Counted from the stretch's first letter, positions 8,576 to 17,880 are shown. The stretch: 64,000 nt of DNA from Candidatus Scalindua japonica (GCF_002443295.1 NZ_BAOS01000027.1:158842-222841); one strand, 5' to 3'. A program made the numbers and translations. Notes: generated from the sequence alone by a model not told the origin.

Positions 8576-10093
8576 ATGGAGAAAGCATTATTAGTAATAG
8601 TCCTTATTTTCTACTGCCCGGCGGCACTGTGGCTGTTCATCTATGGTATTAATAATTATTATATGATTTACCTCTTCTGTAAAAGGGTCAGGAAGGAAAC
8701 ATCCGGAAATCGAAAATTCCTGGAACAATTCTGGTCAAACCACAGCAAGGATAGCCTGCCAAAAGTGACTACACAATTACCAGTTTATAATGAAAGGCAT
8801 GTGGTAGAACGTTTAATTCATGCCGTCGTAAATATTGATTACCCTAAAGATCTTCATGAAATACAGGTACTTGATGATTCAAATGATGAAACAAGGGAGA
8901 TAGTTTCAAAACTGGTTAATAAATACAGAGAGATGGGGTTTAACATAAAACATGTTGTTAGAGAGAATAGAGATGGATTTAAGGCAGGGGCATTAACCCT
9001 GGGAATGGAAAAGGCGGAAGGTGAGTTTCTGGCAATATTTGATGCCGATTTTATTCCGGATAACGAATTTCTTTATAATACCATTCCATTCTTTTTTGAA
9101 AAACCAAAGATCGCTATTGTTCAAACACGTTGGGGGCACATTAACCGAAATTACTCTCTCTTGACAATAGCACAGAGCATTGGTATGGACGGCCACTTTA
9201 TAATAGAACAGGGAGCCAGGACCTGGAACGGATTATATATGAATTTTAATGGGACTGCCGGGGTATGGAGACGGAAGGCAATTATTGACTCAGGAGGCTG
9301 GTGTTTTGATACCCTGACCGAAGACCTGGACCTCTCTTATAGAGCACAATTAGAGGGATGGAATACTAAATTCCTGCTTGATGTCGTCGTACCATCTGAA
9401 CTCCCAGTTGACATAAATGCCTATAAATCTCAACAGCATAGGTGGGCAAAGGGTTCAATTCAGACTGCAAAAAAGCTTTTACCTCAAGTATTCAAGACAA
9501 ACGATAGTTTGATAAAGAAAGCTGAGGCCTTTATTCATCTGAACCAGTACATGGTTCATCCAATGATGATTATTCTTGCACTGTTATCCTTTCCCCTGAT
9601 ACTCTTATTAAAAGTGCGGATGAGCAATATGTCCATCTCTTTAACGATGATAAGCATGGTATTCCTGATAACTATGGGGGCACTTGCTCCTACAGTCCTT
9701 TATATAGTTTCCCAAAAAAAGGGTTATAAGGATTGGATAAAAAAATGCCTGTTTATACCCGCGCTTATGGTTATTGGGTGTGGTATTGCCATTAATAATA
9801 CAAAAGCGGTACTTGAAGCGCTGTTTAATATCAAGAGTGATTTTATCCGAACACCCAAGTATGGTGTGACCAAACGAGGCAGAAATATACTGGTAAAAAA
9901 TTATTCTTTACCATTGCAGATTTTTTTTATCAGTGAAATACTCTTAAGTGCTTATTGCTTTATGGGGTTTATGCAGTATACGAGTAATAAGAAATTTGTA
10001 TTCGGGCCTTTTCTGTTGATGTATGCAGTTGGATTTCTTTATGTCGGCGTGCTTTCTCTTTTTCAAAAGTTTAATGAGACAATAAAATGCTGA
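8576..10093 (+). CDS. Membrane glycosyltransferase family 2, cellulose synthase-like
   Basis: An N-terminal membrane segment (about 4-35) precedes a processive GT2 domain and about five C-terminal membrane segments (from about residue 320). The catalytic signature is complete: DDSND (about 100), DADF (about 155), TEDLDL (about 248) and QQHRW (about 285), the D, DxD, TED, QxxRW set of cellulose, mannan and beta-glucan synthases. At 505 residues it lacks the PilZ domain of BcsA and is closer to the CslA/glucomannan or ceramide glucosyltransferase branch. It would extend a polysaccharide and move it across the inner membrane; the sugar is not predictable. The next gene overlaps it by 7 bases, so the two are translationally coupled. 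Confidence 0.92.
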   Translation: MEKALLVIVLIFYCPAALWLFIYGINNYYMIYLFCKRVRKETSGNRKFLEQFWSNHSKDSLPKVTTQLPVYNERHVVERLIHAVVNIDYPKDLHEIQVLDDSNDETREIVSKLVNKYREMGFNIKHVVRENRDGFKAGALTLGMEKAEGEFLAIFDADFIPDNEFLYNTIPFFFEKPKIAIVQTRWGHINRNYSLLTIAQSIGMDGHFIIEQGARTWNGLYMNFNGTAGVWRRKAIIDSGGWCFDTLTEDLDLSYRAQLEGWNTKFLLDVVVPSELPVDINAYKSQQHRWAKGSIQTAKKLLPQVFKTNDSLIKKAEAFIHLNQYMVHPMMIILALLSFPLILLLKVRMSNMSISLTMISMVFLITMGALAPTVLYIVSQKKGYKDWIKKCLFIPALMVIGCGIAINNTKAVLEALFNIKSDFIRTPKYGVTKRGRNILVKNYSLPLQIFFISEILLSAYCFMGFMQYTSNKKFVFGPFLLMYAVGFLYVGVLSLFQKFNETIKC

Positions 10094-11130
10094 TTGAATA
10101 TTCTCTTTGCAGAAAGCATCTATGCTTATTTTATTTAGCGTTGTGCTTTTCGATTTTTAGTACCCGTTTATGTTGGGCCAATACTCTCATTTCACAAAAA
10201 GAGGATGAGATACAAAACGCTCTCCCTCGTGATACAATACCTGCTATAAAAAATCCTGATTTTGTTCACGCGGAAGAAGCAGGACTAGATGAAAATGAAC
10301 CAGTTGTCGGTATAACGATTAATGATGAGAACCGTGCTTATTCTGTTTACCTCCTGAACCATCACGAAATAGTAAATGATAGAATTGGGGATACTGCTAT
10401 CGCTGTTACCTGGTGTCCTCTCGCGAACCTTGCTGTTGTATATAACCGCGAAATTGATAGCAAAGAGTATACGTTTGGGGTCTCTGGTAATTTACTCAAA
10501 AACACACTTGTAATGTTTGACTACGAAACGGAATCTCTCTGGCCAATTGTTTACGGTGAGTCAATAAAAGGTACATTGACTGGTAAGAAACTGAAACAGA
10601 TCTCGGGATGCCAAAAAATACCGTGGGGAGCCTGGAAAAAATCTCACCCGGATTCTCTCGTATTATCCCATCATGGTTCAAGGACCGTTGGTTATGATGT
10701 TTACGGAGACTATCATAAGAACGAAGAGAGAGGTATTTTCCCCGCTATAAATATTGATCAAAGGCTGGGCGTTAAGGCAAACATTATTGGAATAGAAATA
10801 AAAGGCAGACATAAGGCCTATCCATTCTATCTGTTTAACAATACTCCGATAATAACCGATGAATTTCAGGGGGTGAAACTTCTGGTTTATAGAAATAATG
10901 ACACCGGCATTATTAATGTATATGACAGGCAGCTTGACGGAGTTGTAATTGATTTTGCGGAGAAGGTGAATAATACAACTGACACGGTAACAAACACTAC
11001 CTGGGATATGGAGAATGGTATAGGCATAAAGGGAAACATGAAGGGCAGAACACTCCTTCCCGTAAACTTTCTGTCTGTTTACTGGTTTGTCTGGGCAGAT
11101 TACTTTCCGGATACAGAAATATTTCATTAA
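10087..11130 (+). CDS. DUF3179-domain exported protein
   Basis: A signal peptide (about residues 10-32, ending near LCWA) precedes a DUF3179 region. Recognisable features include VVGITINDENRAYSVYLLNHHEIVND, VTWCPLANLAVVYNRE, LVMFDYETESLWP and a repeat of the same pattern from about residue 220 (ANIIGIEIKGRHKAYPFYLF). The family has no established biochemical role. It overlaps the preceding glycosyltransferase by 7 bases and ends 2 bases before the next one, so it is very probably a periplasmic partner in the same glycan pathway. Confidence 0.85.
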   Translation: MLIEYSLCRKHLCLFYLALCFSIFSTRLCWANTLISQKEDEIQNALPRDTIPAIKNPDFVHAEEAGLDENEPVVGITINDENRAYSVYLLNHHEIVNDRIGDTAIAVTWCPLANLAVVYNREIDSKEYTFGVSGNLLKNTLVMFDYETESLWPIVYGESIKGTLTGKKLKQISGCQKIPWGAWKKSHPDSLVLSHHGSRTVGYDVYGDYHKNEERGIFPAINIDQRLGVKANIIGIEIKGRHKAYPFYLFNNTPIITDEFQGVKLLVYRNNDTGIINVYDRQLDGVVIDFAEKVNNTTDTVTNTTWDMENGIGIKGNMKGRTLLPVNFLSVYWFVWADYFPDTEIFH

Positions 11131-11132
11131 AA

Positions 11133-12572
11133 ATGAACAGGAAATTAACGTCTATTATAATAACAGGTTTTATCATTGAAGTCCTCTGTGCTGCAATTGC
11201 TTACAGCGGGGACATAAAAAAGAATATTCCCTTTTTTGCTATCATGTATATAGCCTCTTTTATTACATATATCTTTACCATTTTCTATATTTCTAAAAAC
11301 GCTGAGGCTCATGATCAGGATAATAACAGTTCAGGAAAAGTACTCTGGGTTATTATTATTTTTGCATTGATGTTTCGATTTACGCTTTTACCGGTTGCTC
11401 CTTCAGACGACATATATCGTTACCTGTGGGAAGGAAAGATACAGTTAAACGGGATAAGCCCCTACTCCTATCCGCCTGAATCTTCCAGCCTGGAACATCT
11501 GAGAGATAGTTTTTTTTCCGATATTAATCATAAACATCTGCCTACGATTTATCCACCTCTTACGCTTATGGTGTTTGCAATAGCAGATTATGTTTCACAT
11601 ACTATTTTATTGATGAAATCTGTTTTCCTGGTTTTTGATATACTCTCCATTTTCCTATTATTACGGTTTTTAAAGGTGATGGGAAAAGACCCACTTGATG
11701 TGTTGATATATGCGTGGTGCCCGTTAATACTTATCAGCTTTGCAGCAAGAGGACATTGCGATTCCCTGCAGATACTCCTTGTTATACTCGCGCTGTATCT
11801 TTACGCAATTAGGAAAAACCTGGGAACCGTCTTTTCTATTGCCCTGGCAGCAATGTCCAAATTTATATTCATCATTATTGCTCCTTTTCTGATTTCGGGC
11901 AAAAGAATTAAATATGCTGGAGTATTGCTTGCCATTATTACTGTTTTGTATTTACCATATATCAGTGCAGGCAAAGGGCTGTTTTCTACCCTGTTACAAT
12001 TTGGGACCCAGTATCATTTTAATGATTCTGCCCATTTTCTGATTTTCTGTTTGTGCATCGGTTCTCCTCTGGCATCTAAGATAGTAACGGCATTGATCTT
12101 TGGGGCGGTGCTTCTGCTCTTATATAAAAGGCATATCACTTCTTCATTGGAAATTGCGAATAATCCAGGGTCTGAAAAAAGAGGAAATATGGAGATTAAT
12201 AATTTTGTCTTAAATTATGCTTTTATTGCTATTGGGACTTTTTTAATATTGGCCCCAACATTACATCCGTGGTATCTGACTTGGATTATCCCATTTCTCT
12301 GTTTTAATAAAAACCCGGCATGGCTTGTCCTGACTGGAACTGTTATTTGTTATTATTTCATGAACCATGAACTGTTTTCGAAAATGATATTCTATAACAA
12401 TGAATGGGTATGGAAAGAAGTACACTGGTTAAAACTGCCGGAATACCTCCCTTTTTATACTCTATTAATATATGGATGGTTAGCAAAGAGGGACTACAAA
12501 ATACCCAAGAAGTTGAGAATGGCCACTTCTCACCAGGACACAGAATACCGAGGGTTTTCTCCGGGCAAGTAG
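11133..12572 (+). CDS. GT-C-fold polyprenyl-sugar glycosyltransferase (GT87/PIG-M-like)
   Basis: A 479-residue protein with about ten hydrophobic segments. The first periplasmic loop carries APSDDIYRYLWEGK followed by GISPYSYPPE, the acidic catalytic-loop pattern of integral membrane glycosyltransferases that use polyprenyl-phosphate sugars. LHPWYLTWIIPFL near residue 375 is a second motif common to this group. It is the last gene of a three-gene operon and starts 2 bases after the DUF3179 stop. It presumably adds a sugar on the outer face of the inner membrane to the glycan made by the GT2 enzyme; the specific sugar is unknown. Confidence 0.82.
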   Translation: MNRKLTSIIITGFIIEVLCAAIAYSGDIKKNIPFFAIMYIASFITYIFTIFYISKNAEAHDQDNNSSGKVLWVIIIFALMFRFTLLPVAPSDDIYRYLWEGKIQLNGISPYSYPPESSSLEHLRDSFFSDINHKHLPTIYPPLTLMVFAIADYVSHTILLMKSVFLVFDILSIFLLLRFLKVMGKDPLDVLIYAWCPLILISFAARGHCDSLQILLVILALYLYAIRKNLGTVFSIALAAMSKFIFIIIAPFLISGKRIKYAGVLLAIITVLYLPYISAGKGLFSTLLQFGTQYHFNDSAHFLIFCLCIGSPLASKIVTALIFGAVLLLLYKRHITSSLEIANNPGSEKRGNMEINNFVLNYAFIAIGTFLILAPTLHPWYLTWIIPFLCFNKNPAWLVLTGTVICYYFMNHELFSKMIFYNNEWVWKEVHWLKLPEYLPFYTLLIYGWLAKRDYKIPKKLRMATSHQDTEYRGFSPGK

Positions 12573-12650
12573 CGACTAAGGCTTCAATCCCCTTCTTGTG
12601 AAGGAGGGTGAAGGAGGGCGAAGGGGTGGTTGATAATTTTAAAGTTTTTC
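12573..12650 (-). repeat. Dispersed repeat, 'ATTATCAACCA' family, inverted copy
   Basis: The reverse strand reads GAGAAAAACTTTAAAATTATC then CAACCACCCC and a CCTCCTTCAC...GAAGGGGATTG arm, matching the copies at 6745 and 8430 in the opposite orientation. With the 8430 copy it brackets the glycosyltransferase operon as an inverted pair. Confidence 0.6.
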
Positions 12651-12732
12651 TCCGCTTATTGAATATTTAATAAATAATTTTACTGGATACTGTCGCTGTT
12701 GAATAGAAATTTTATTGGAGGTAAAAGTTAAA

Positions 12733-15288
12733 ATGGAAATAAACGAAAAATCGCAGTTTTATGTTCCGGATTATTATCATATAGAAGAGGGGTCTCTTCA
12801 TCTGTTTTTAGACCATGAGATGCCAAACTGGATTATTACTGACAGAAGAGGTGGTCAGATTATAGAGGATATCAAGAGTTGTAGAAATATGAAGGAACTG
12901 ATACATAACTATGCAGTAAATTTTAATGTAGACTATACTAAAGCATGGTTGGAAGTCCACACTTTTTTAAAAGATCTGATAAGGTCAGAATTCCTGACAT
13001 CAGAACCGGTAAAGAGGACTGAATACACAGGACGTGCAGATTTTATTCACGCGGAGAAACTCAATGAATTATGGCTACATACGAATAATTCATGCAACCT
13101 GACATGTTCACATTGCCTGGTAAACTCATCACCAAATGAAGATAAAGGCCTTTCAACTGAGGTGATAAAGAGAATTATTGATGAAGCAACGACATTAGGA
13201 ACAACTCGTTTCTACTTTACCGGTGGAGAGCCATTCATACGAAAAGACATTTTTGAACTTACTGACTATATCTGCAACCATAAAAAGTCCGAACTTATAA
13301 TACTCACGAACGGAACCCTTCTGAAAGGTGAAACTATAGAAGAATTACAAAAATTCGATAAGAAATATTTAAAGATCCAGATTAGCCTTGACGGTTCAAG
13401 ACCGGAGGTCAATGATCCGTTAAGGGGAAAAGGTAGTTTTAATCAGATCGTTGAAGGGATTAAGAATAGTATTCGCGCCGGATATTACCCAACTGTTACA
13501 ACGGTCATAGCAAACAGCAATATTGATGACATACCTGAAGCTACAAAACTGCTTGCGTCGTTAGGGGTGAAAACTCACCATCTCCTGTGGGCCCATAAGA
13601 GGGGAAGGATAACTGACAATGGCAACAACTCCATCCCTCCGATAGATAAGGTGATTGAAGTAACAAGGAGAGTGAAAGAGGTTGCCGGAGAGTCAGGTAT
13701 TACCGTCGACAATCACGATTCATACAAATTCAGGTCAAATAGTAATAGAGGCACACGGTATGATCTGGGAAATGCCTGTTACGACAGCATGTGTGTCTAT
13801 TCGAACGGCGACGTTTATCCGTCCGCTTCATTTGCCGGACATGCGGGACTGAGATGTGGAAGTATTCTTGATAATACGCTCAGTGAGATCTGGAAAAACA
13901 GCAATATGAGTAAGGCATTCAGAAACGCGACACTTCAGCATAAAGAAAAATGTAGAGAGTGTCATATTAAATTTGTATGCGGAGGCGGGGACATTGAACA
14001 CTCATTCTTTTTCTCAGAAAACGGTTTCAAGCTGGAAACCGATAGATTCCCAGCAGATCTTGGTATACATGCACTGGATCCTTATTGTGATCTTCACAAA
14101 GAGATAACAAAGGATGTTATATTTGAACTTGCCGAAGTCAGGAAGAAAATGATGGAGAGGAAAACCGGATTCAATGCTCCCGTTGTTTTAAGATCAATGG
14201 GTGAAGGAGCAACAGTTTGCGGTGCTGATGAACAAACACCGAATCCTCAAGTCTTAAATCCTGAATCTGTAATTGTAAATCAGCCGTCTGTCCATACCCT
14301 TCATTCCAACTGTGTACTCTCTTTTGATGTTGATAAGCCCAGAAGTATTGTACGCGAATTTTACGGGAAAGCTGCGGAAGAACCTCAGGAAGAATTATGC
14401 TGTCCTACCAAAAATTCTGATGAAGATACCAGTCATATTCCGCAGGAAGTATTGGACAGGTTTTATGGATGCGGAAGCCCGACAATTATTGCCGGGGTTC
14501 TACCGGGAGAGACAATGGTAGATCTGGGAGCAGGCGCGGGGATTGACTGTTTTATCGCGGCTAAAAAAGTCGGTCCGAAAGGAAAGGTATACGGAATTGA
14601 TATGACAGACGAGATGCTGAAGGTTGCTAATGAAAACAGACTTCTGGTGGCAAAGAACCTCGGTTTCGATATTGTAGAGTTCAGGAAGGGATTTCTTGAA
14701 GAGATCCCGGTTGATAGCGGCACTGTTGATCTGATTACCTCTAATTGCGTTGTTAATCTGTCACCTGACAAAAAAGCCGTTTTCAGTGAAATGTGGCGGG
14801 TCCTGAAAGACCACGGCAGGATTGTTATATCTGATATTGTCTCTCAGGTAGAGACTCCCCCGCATCTCAAACTGAACAAACAGCTATGGGGTGAGTGTAT
14901 CAGTGGTGCACTCACTGAAGATGAATTTATGGCCTACCTTGAACAGGCAGGTTTCTATGGACTTCAAACTTTATCCAAAGTATTCTGGAAAGATATTGAA
15001 GGGTACTCATTTCACTCGGTAACATTGCGAGGATACAAATTTGAAAAGAAAGAGGATTGTGTCTACATCGGACAGAGGGCCGTTTACCACGGCCCATATA
15101 AGGCAATAACTGATGAAGAGGGTCACCTGTTCCCCCGAAATGAACCTGTCGCAGTATGTACGGATACCGCTCAAAAACTAAGCAATCCTCCCTATACGGG
15201 ACAGTTTGCAATTTTTAACGGGAATGATGGGAATAAGGCAGCATACAGTTGCAGCCCATCAAAGGAAGAAGGTGTTTCCTGTTGTTGA
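12733..15288 (+). CDS. PqqD-like / radical SAM-SPASM / ArsM methyltransferase fusion
   Basis: The start is the ATG at 12733, with GGAGG 10 bases upstream; an in-frame TTG at 12715 precedes that site. The product has 851 residues in three parts. Residues 10-90 look like a PqqD-type peptide-binding domain (NWIITDRRGGQIIEDI, then a helical tail). Residues 110-480 form a radical SAM enzyme with the CX3CX2C motif (C121, C125, C128), GGEPF and a cysteine-rich SPASM tail (CRECHIKFVCGGGD, DPYC). Residues 535-851 form a SAM methyltransferase of the arsenite type: VDLGAGAGID at about 596-605, and cysteines matching the ArsM set at C556/C557 (ELCCPTK), C580 (YGCGSP), C672 (SNCVVNLSP) and C722 (GECISGAL). 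The protein ends in CC. Both halves use S-adenosylmethionine. The substrate could be arsenic, an arsenolipid or sugar precursor, or a peptide thiol; I cannot decide. Confidence 0.88.
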   Translation: MEINEKSQFYVPDYYHIEEGSLHLFLDHEMPNWIITDRRGGQIIEDIKSCRNMKELIHNYAVNFNVDYTKAWLEVHTFLKDLIRSEFLTSEPVKRTEYTGRADFIHAEKLNELWLHTNNSCNLTCSHCLVNSSPNEDKGLSTEVIKRIIDEATTLGTTRFYFTGGEPFIRKDIFELTDYICNHKKSELIILTNGTLLKGETIEELQKFDKKYLKIQISLDGSRPEVNDPLRGKGSFNQIVEGIKNSIRAGYYPTVTTVIANSNIDDIPEATKLLASLGVKTHHLLWAHKRGRITDNGNNSIPPIDKVIEVTRRVKEVAGESGITVDNHDSYKFRSNSNRGTRYDLGNACYDSMCVYSNGDVYPSASFAGHAGLRCGSILDNTLSEIWKNSNMSKAFRNATLQHKEKCRECHIKFVCGGGDIEHSFFFSENGFKLETDRFPADLGIHALDPYCDLHKEITKDVIFELAEVRKKMMERKTGFNAPVVLRSMGEGATVCGADEQTPNPQVLNPESVIVNQPSVHTLHSNCVLSFDVDKPRSIVREFYGKAAEEPQEELCCPTKNSDEDTSHIPQEVLDRFYGCGSPTIIAGVLPGETMVDLGAGAGIDCFIAAKKVGPKGKVYGIDMTDEMLKVANENRLLVAKNLGFDIVEFRKGFLEEIPVDSGTVDLITSNCVVNLSPDKKAVFSEMWRVLKDHGRIVISDIVSQVETPPHLKLNKQLWGECISGALTEDEFMAYLEQAGFYGLQTLSKVFWKDIEGYSFHSVTLRGYKFEKKEDCVYIGQRAVYHGPYKAITDEEGHLFPRNEPVAVCTDTAQKLSNPPYTGQFAIFNGNDGNKAAYSCSPSKEEGVSCC

Positions 15289-15340
15289 AAATACTATGTG
15301 AATTATACATCCATTTGAAAAAAAGAGACAAATTTGTTTT

Positions 15341-15599
15341 TTGTTTGCTATAATATCTCTCACGAGTCCCACCGTTTTCACAGAAGGAAAATATCGGTTC
15401 CACTTCTTTTCAAAAGAGGAAGAGAGAATGCATATACACGTTGTTTCTCCTGACGGAGAGGCGAAGTTTTGGTTAGAACCAACTATTGCTTTAGCGAATT
15501 ATTCTGGTTTGAAAAAGAAGGAACTCAATTTTTCATAAAACAGTTGAGGAACACAGGAATGAAATCATTAGGAAAAGGAAAAAACATTTCAAGGTCTGA
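15341..15599 (+). pseudogene. DUF4160 protein, frameshifted and probably without a start
   Basis: The frame reads SPTVFTEGKYRFHFFSKEEE then RMHIHVVSPDGEAKFWL and IALANYSGLKKKEL, the diagnostic pattern of DUF4160 proteins. At a run of five T (15529-15533) the frame breaks; in the next frame it resumes as HKTVEEHRNEIIRK..HF to a TGA at 15597-15599, which is the expected family C-terminus. Family members usually begin MSPTVF; here the codon before SPTVF is ACG at 15362-15364, so the ATG appears mutated, though an in-frame TTG exists at 15341. The family often forms a small two-gene unit with DUF2442, as here, and is suspected of being toxin-antitoxin-like. Confidence 0.75.
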
Positions 15600-15869
15600 A
15601 ATAACTAATATTTCAGAATACGGTTTTTGGATTCTTCTGGACAAGAAAGAAGACTTTCTTCCTTTTGCAAATATCCCTGGTTCATTGATGCCAAAATATC
15701 TACCCTGATTAATGTTACGTTACTACATGGCCGTCATCTCCACTGGTCTGATCTAGACGTTGACTTGTCATTGGAAATTGTAGAAAATCTGGAGAGGTAT
15801 CCTTTAGACTACACACAAACGACAATAGTCTGGAAGATTTTGAGAGAAGTAAACCTACAAAGTCATTAA
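15559..15869 (+). pseudogene. DUF2442 protein, frameshifted
   Basis: An ATG at 15559 opens MKSLGKGKNISRSEITNISEY, GFWILLDKKEDFLPF, a DUF2442 N-terminus. After four T at 15663-15666 the frame shifts and continues as CKYPWFIDAKISTLINV, then HLHWSDLDVDLSLEIVENLERYPL, the family C-terminus. One missing T would repair it. The start overlaps the end of the DUF4160 frame, so the pair was translationally coupled. Both partners are broken, in an otherwise gene-poor stretch. Confidence 0.75.
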
Positions 15870-16052
15870 TGAGGAATATGCATGACAAGGAATTACATTT
15901 TGAGCGTATTAGAACGTAAAATCTCATTAGTAGAATGGGACCGGTTGTAAACTCTCTTCTTACAAACTTGCTGTTGTTACAAAGATTCCGACGCTTCGAA
16001 AAATACCATAGCCCGTAAAAGCAATAACGGATGGAGAATGTACATATACTCA

Positions 16053-16560
16053 TTATGAACAGAGTTTAAAAAGTGCATCAGCCTTTGTTACCATATACAA
16101 GACTCGATTATCTTTTAGATCATCAGGGTATTTAAGTAATCCCGTTGCTAATATTACTTGATGATTTTTTTCCAATAAGTCTAAGTCTTTAAATTTTTCC
16201 TATGCCGTTAATCAAATTATCCATTTCAATCCCTGCTGTTTCCGGTGTATCTACCAACAATAATTCAGGAAATGTAAGGTCTTCTTTATCTTGTGCTATA
16301 ACTTCTCTGGTTTCAAGAATTTTGTCATCATTATCATGTATTGATTCTAAATCAACGTTCGATCTGGTTTCCCCAAAAGACTACGAAACTTGCCTTTTCG
16401 TTCTTGTCATTCTTTTTCTAGAGATTGAAGTTTTTCATTAATTAGATTTATATCGTCATTGCAATCACTAACAGTCAACTCTATGGTTGAAAGGGATTTC
16501 ATTTTTGCTTTCAGTATTTTATTATATTCTTGCGACGTGTAATAGAAGCTTAAATATTGA
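16053..16560 (-). pseudogene. Relic of a coiled-coil ATPase (C-terminal part)
   Basis: Reading the minus strand, segments in different frames give a helical coiled coil (YNKILKAKMKSLSTIEL..INEKLQSLEKE), then QERKGKFRSLLGKPD, then QDKEDLTFPELLLVDTPETAG followed by IEMDNLINGIGK, then LEKNHQVILATGLLKYPDDL and VTKADALFKL before a stop at 16053-16055. LLLVDTPETAG resembles the Walker B region of SMC/Rad50-like ATPases. Several stops and frame changes show decay, and the 5' part is gone. The exact family is not identified. Confidence 0.5.
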
Positions 16561-16782
16561 GGCCAAGGATAAAAAGTCCTGCCAAACTACACGTCTGGCA
16601 AGTTTATGATTTGAGATTCCCGTCCTGGCAACATGGCCGGGCAAGTACGAATTAAGATTTAGGACACAGATTCATACAGATTAAGAAAGAGAGAAATTTA
16701 GCGATTGAGATTAGTTGACAATTGAAATATAAAATCATTTGATAAAGTCATAAATTTCTGTCACTGTTTTTGTTATTATTTA

Positions 16783-16791
16783 TGTTATAAT
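16783..16791 (+). promoter_or_regulatory. Extended -10 promoter element
   Basis: TGTTATAAT (TGn plus a perfect TATAAT) lies 55 bases before the GTG start of the next gene. No convincing -35 was seen, as is common for extended -10 promoters. Confidence 0.4.
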
Positions 16792-16845
16792 GTTTTTATA
16801 AAAAATTAAGCTCAGTGAAATACGAATAATATATAAGGATCAAAC

Positions 16846-17253
16846 GTGGATCTAGAGAAGGCGATCAAGATCGTAAAAGAGTATGGAAATGTTCTGAGAG
16901 AAAAGTCGATAAGGAATGTTCAGGGCCGTTGTCAGTCACTATTACCATATGACAAAGATACGATAAAAGAGGCAATTAAGGTTGAGCTGATGTATGCGGG
17001 TACCGCAGAGCCGAGAGATGAGAAAATGTTCGGAACCCTGCAGTTGAGTTTTCTGCAGCTCGCCAGTTTTCTTTCTGATGGTGATGTAGTGCCGGAGTTT
17101 GAAGTTGATGGTGCTCTTGATACAGATGATGTCTGTCACGATTATTTCAAGTACCTTAAAAGTAGCGAAAAAGTAAGTAACCATATCCTGGAACAGACAA
17201 GCATTTTAGTAGATGAGCTTGATAAATTTTGTCAGGATAACGGGTTGTCGTAG
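16846..17253 (+). CDS. Conserved-looking small protein, function unknown
   Basis: GTG start at 16846 with AAGGA 6 bases upstream. The 135-residue product is acidic, soluble and predicted mostly helical (MDLEKAIKIVKEYGNVLREK; ILEQTSILVDELDKFCQDNG). No signal peptide, membrane segment or metal-binding motif. Gene-like codon use, a clear ribosome-binding site and an upstream -10 element support it being real. I recognise no family. The next gene follows in the same direction after 91 bases. Confidence 0.7.
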   Translation: MDLEKAIKIVKEYGNVLREKSIRNVQGRCQSLLPYDKDTIKEAIKVELMYAGTAEPRDEKMFGTLQLSFLQLASFLSDGDVVPEFEVDGALDTDDVCHDYFKYLKSSEKVSNHILEQTSILVDELDKFCQDNGLS

Positions 17254-17344
17254 AGGATAGAATTATTATATTCCTTCTATTAAATAGTTTAGGGATTTTA
17301 AAGTATGCGGATATGAGAACCCATTTTACCAATATGAACGAATT

Positions 17345-17869
17345 ATGGACATTGAAAAAACCTGGGAAAAAGCCCTCAAATATACTGAAATAATACGACC
17401 GAGGGTAAAGCCTCTTGACACTCACCAAACCACCCATCTGCCATACATCTTTCTGGCTGAGTCCTCAGTCAATCTAGGAGATTGTGTGGTGCGCAAGGGA
17501 GAAGTCCTGGTTGAGAAACCCACGCTCTTGCTTCCGCCGGGTTCACCTCAGCTTGATGGGTTTGATTTCAGGGACGCATATCAGCAACAGCAGGATATGA
17601 TTACTAATTTTTTTCTTGTCCGAGGTATTGAATTCCCGTCCCTTAAATATAATAATAAAACATATTCACTTGATATTTTTGAAGACAGGCTCAGCAAGGC
17701 GATTGAACAATACACCCAGGATCTGCAGAAAGAAGAGAATGTTACTTCCGGTCTTGTGATTGGCCCGGAAGATTGCTGGCAATTTTCTGTCCTCATATTC
17801 ATCTGCACTCAGATCGTACGTTCTGCGGACAATGACATCAAGAGCTTCAGGAATAGATGGAACAGGTAG
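17345..17869 (+). CDS. Hypothetical protein, 174 residues
   Basis: ATG at 17345. The product is soluble, with a beta-rich central part (YIFLAESSVNLGDCVVRKGE, VEKPTLLLPPGSPQ) and a helical C-terminal half (DIFEDRLSKAIEQYTQDLQK). ESSVNLGDCVVRKGEV resembles a small conserved core found in planctomycete proteins of unknown role, but I cannot name a family. It follows another unknown gene and converges with the minus-strand gene ending at 17881, 11 bases away. Confidence 0.7.
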   Translation: MDIEKTWEKALKYTEIIRPRVKPLDTHQTTHLPYIFLAESSVNLGDCVVRKGEVLVEKPTLLLPPGSPQLDGFDFRDAYQQQQDMITNFFLVRGIEFPSLKYNNKTYSLDIFEDRLSKAIEQYTQDLQKEENVTSGLVIGPEDCWQFSVLIFICTQIVRSADNDIKSFRNRWNR

Positions 17870-17880
17870 AATTTATATTA

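Larger units (their letters stand above)
15870..16845. other. Gene-poor stretch
   Basis: Apart from the ATPase relic on the minus strand, nothing coding was seen here. The open plus frame at 16202-16441 is the complement of the relic. A -10-type element lies at its right end (16783-16791), and a variant of the ACACAGATT phrase near 16663. Confidence 0.5.

Noticed and set aside
16202..16441. A plus-strand open frame in the gene-poor stretch
   Set aside because: The minus strand here encodes the relic ATPase; the plus frame is its complement.
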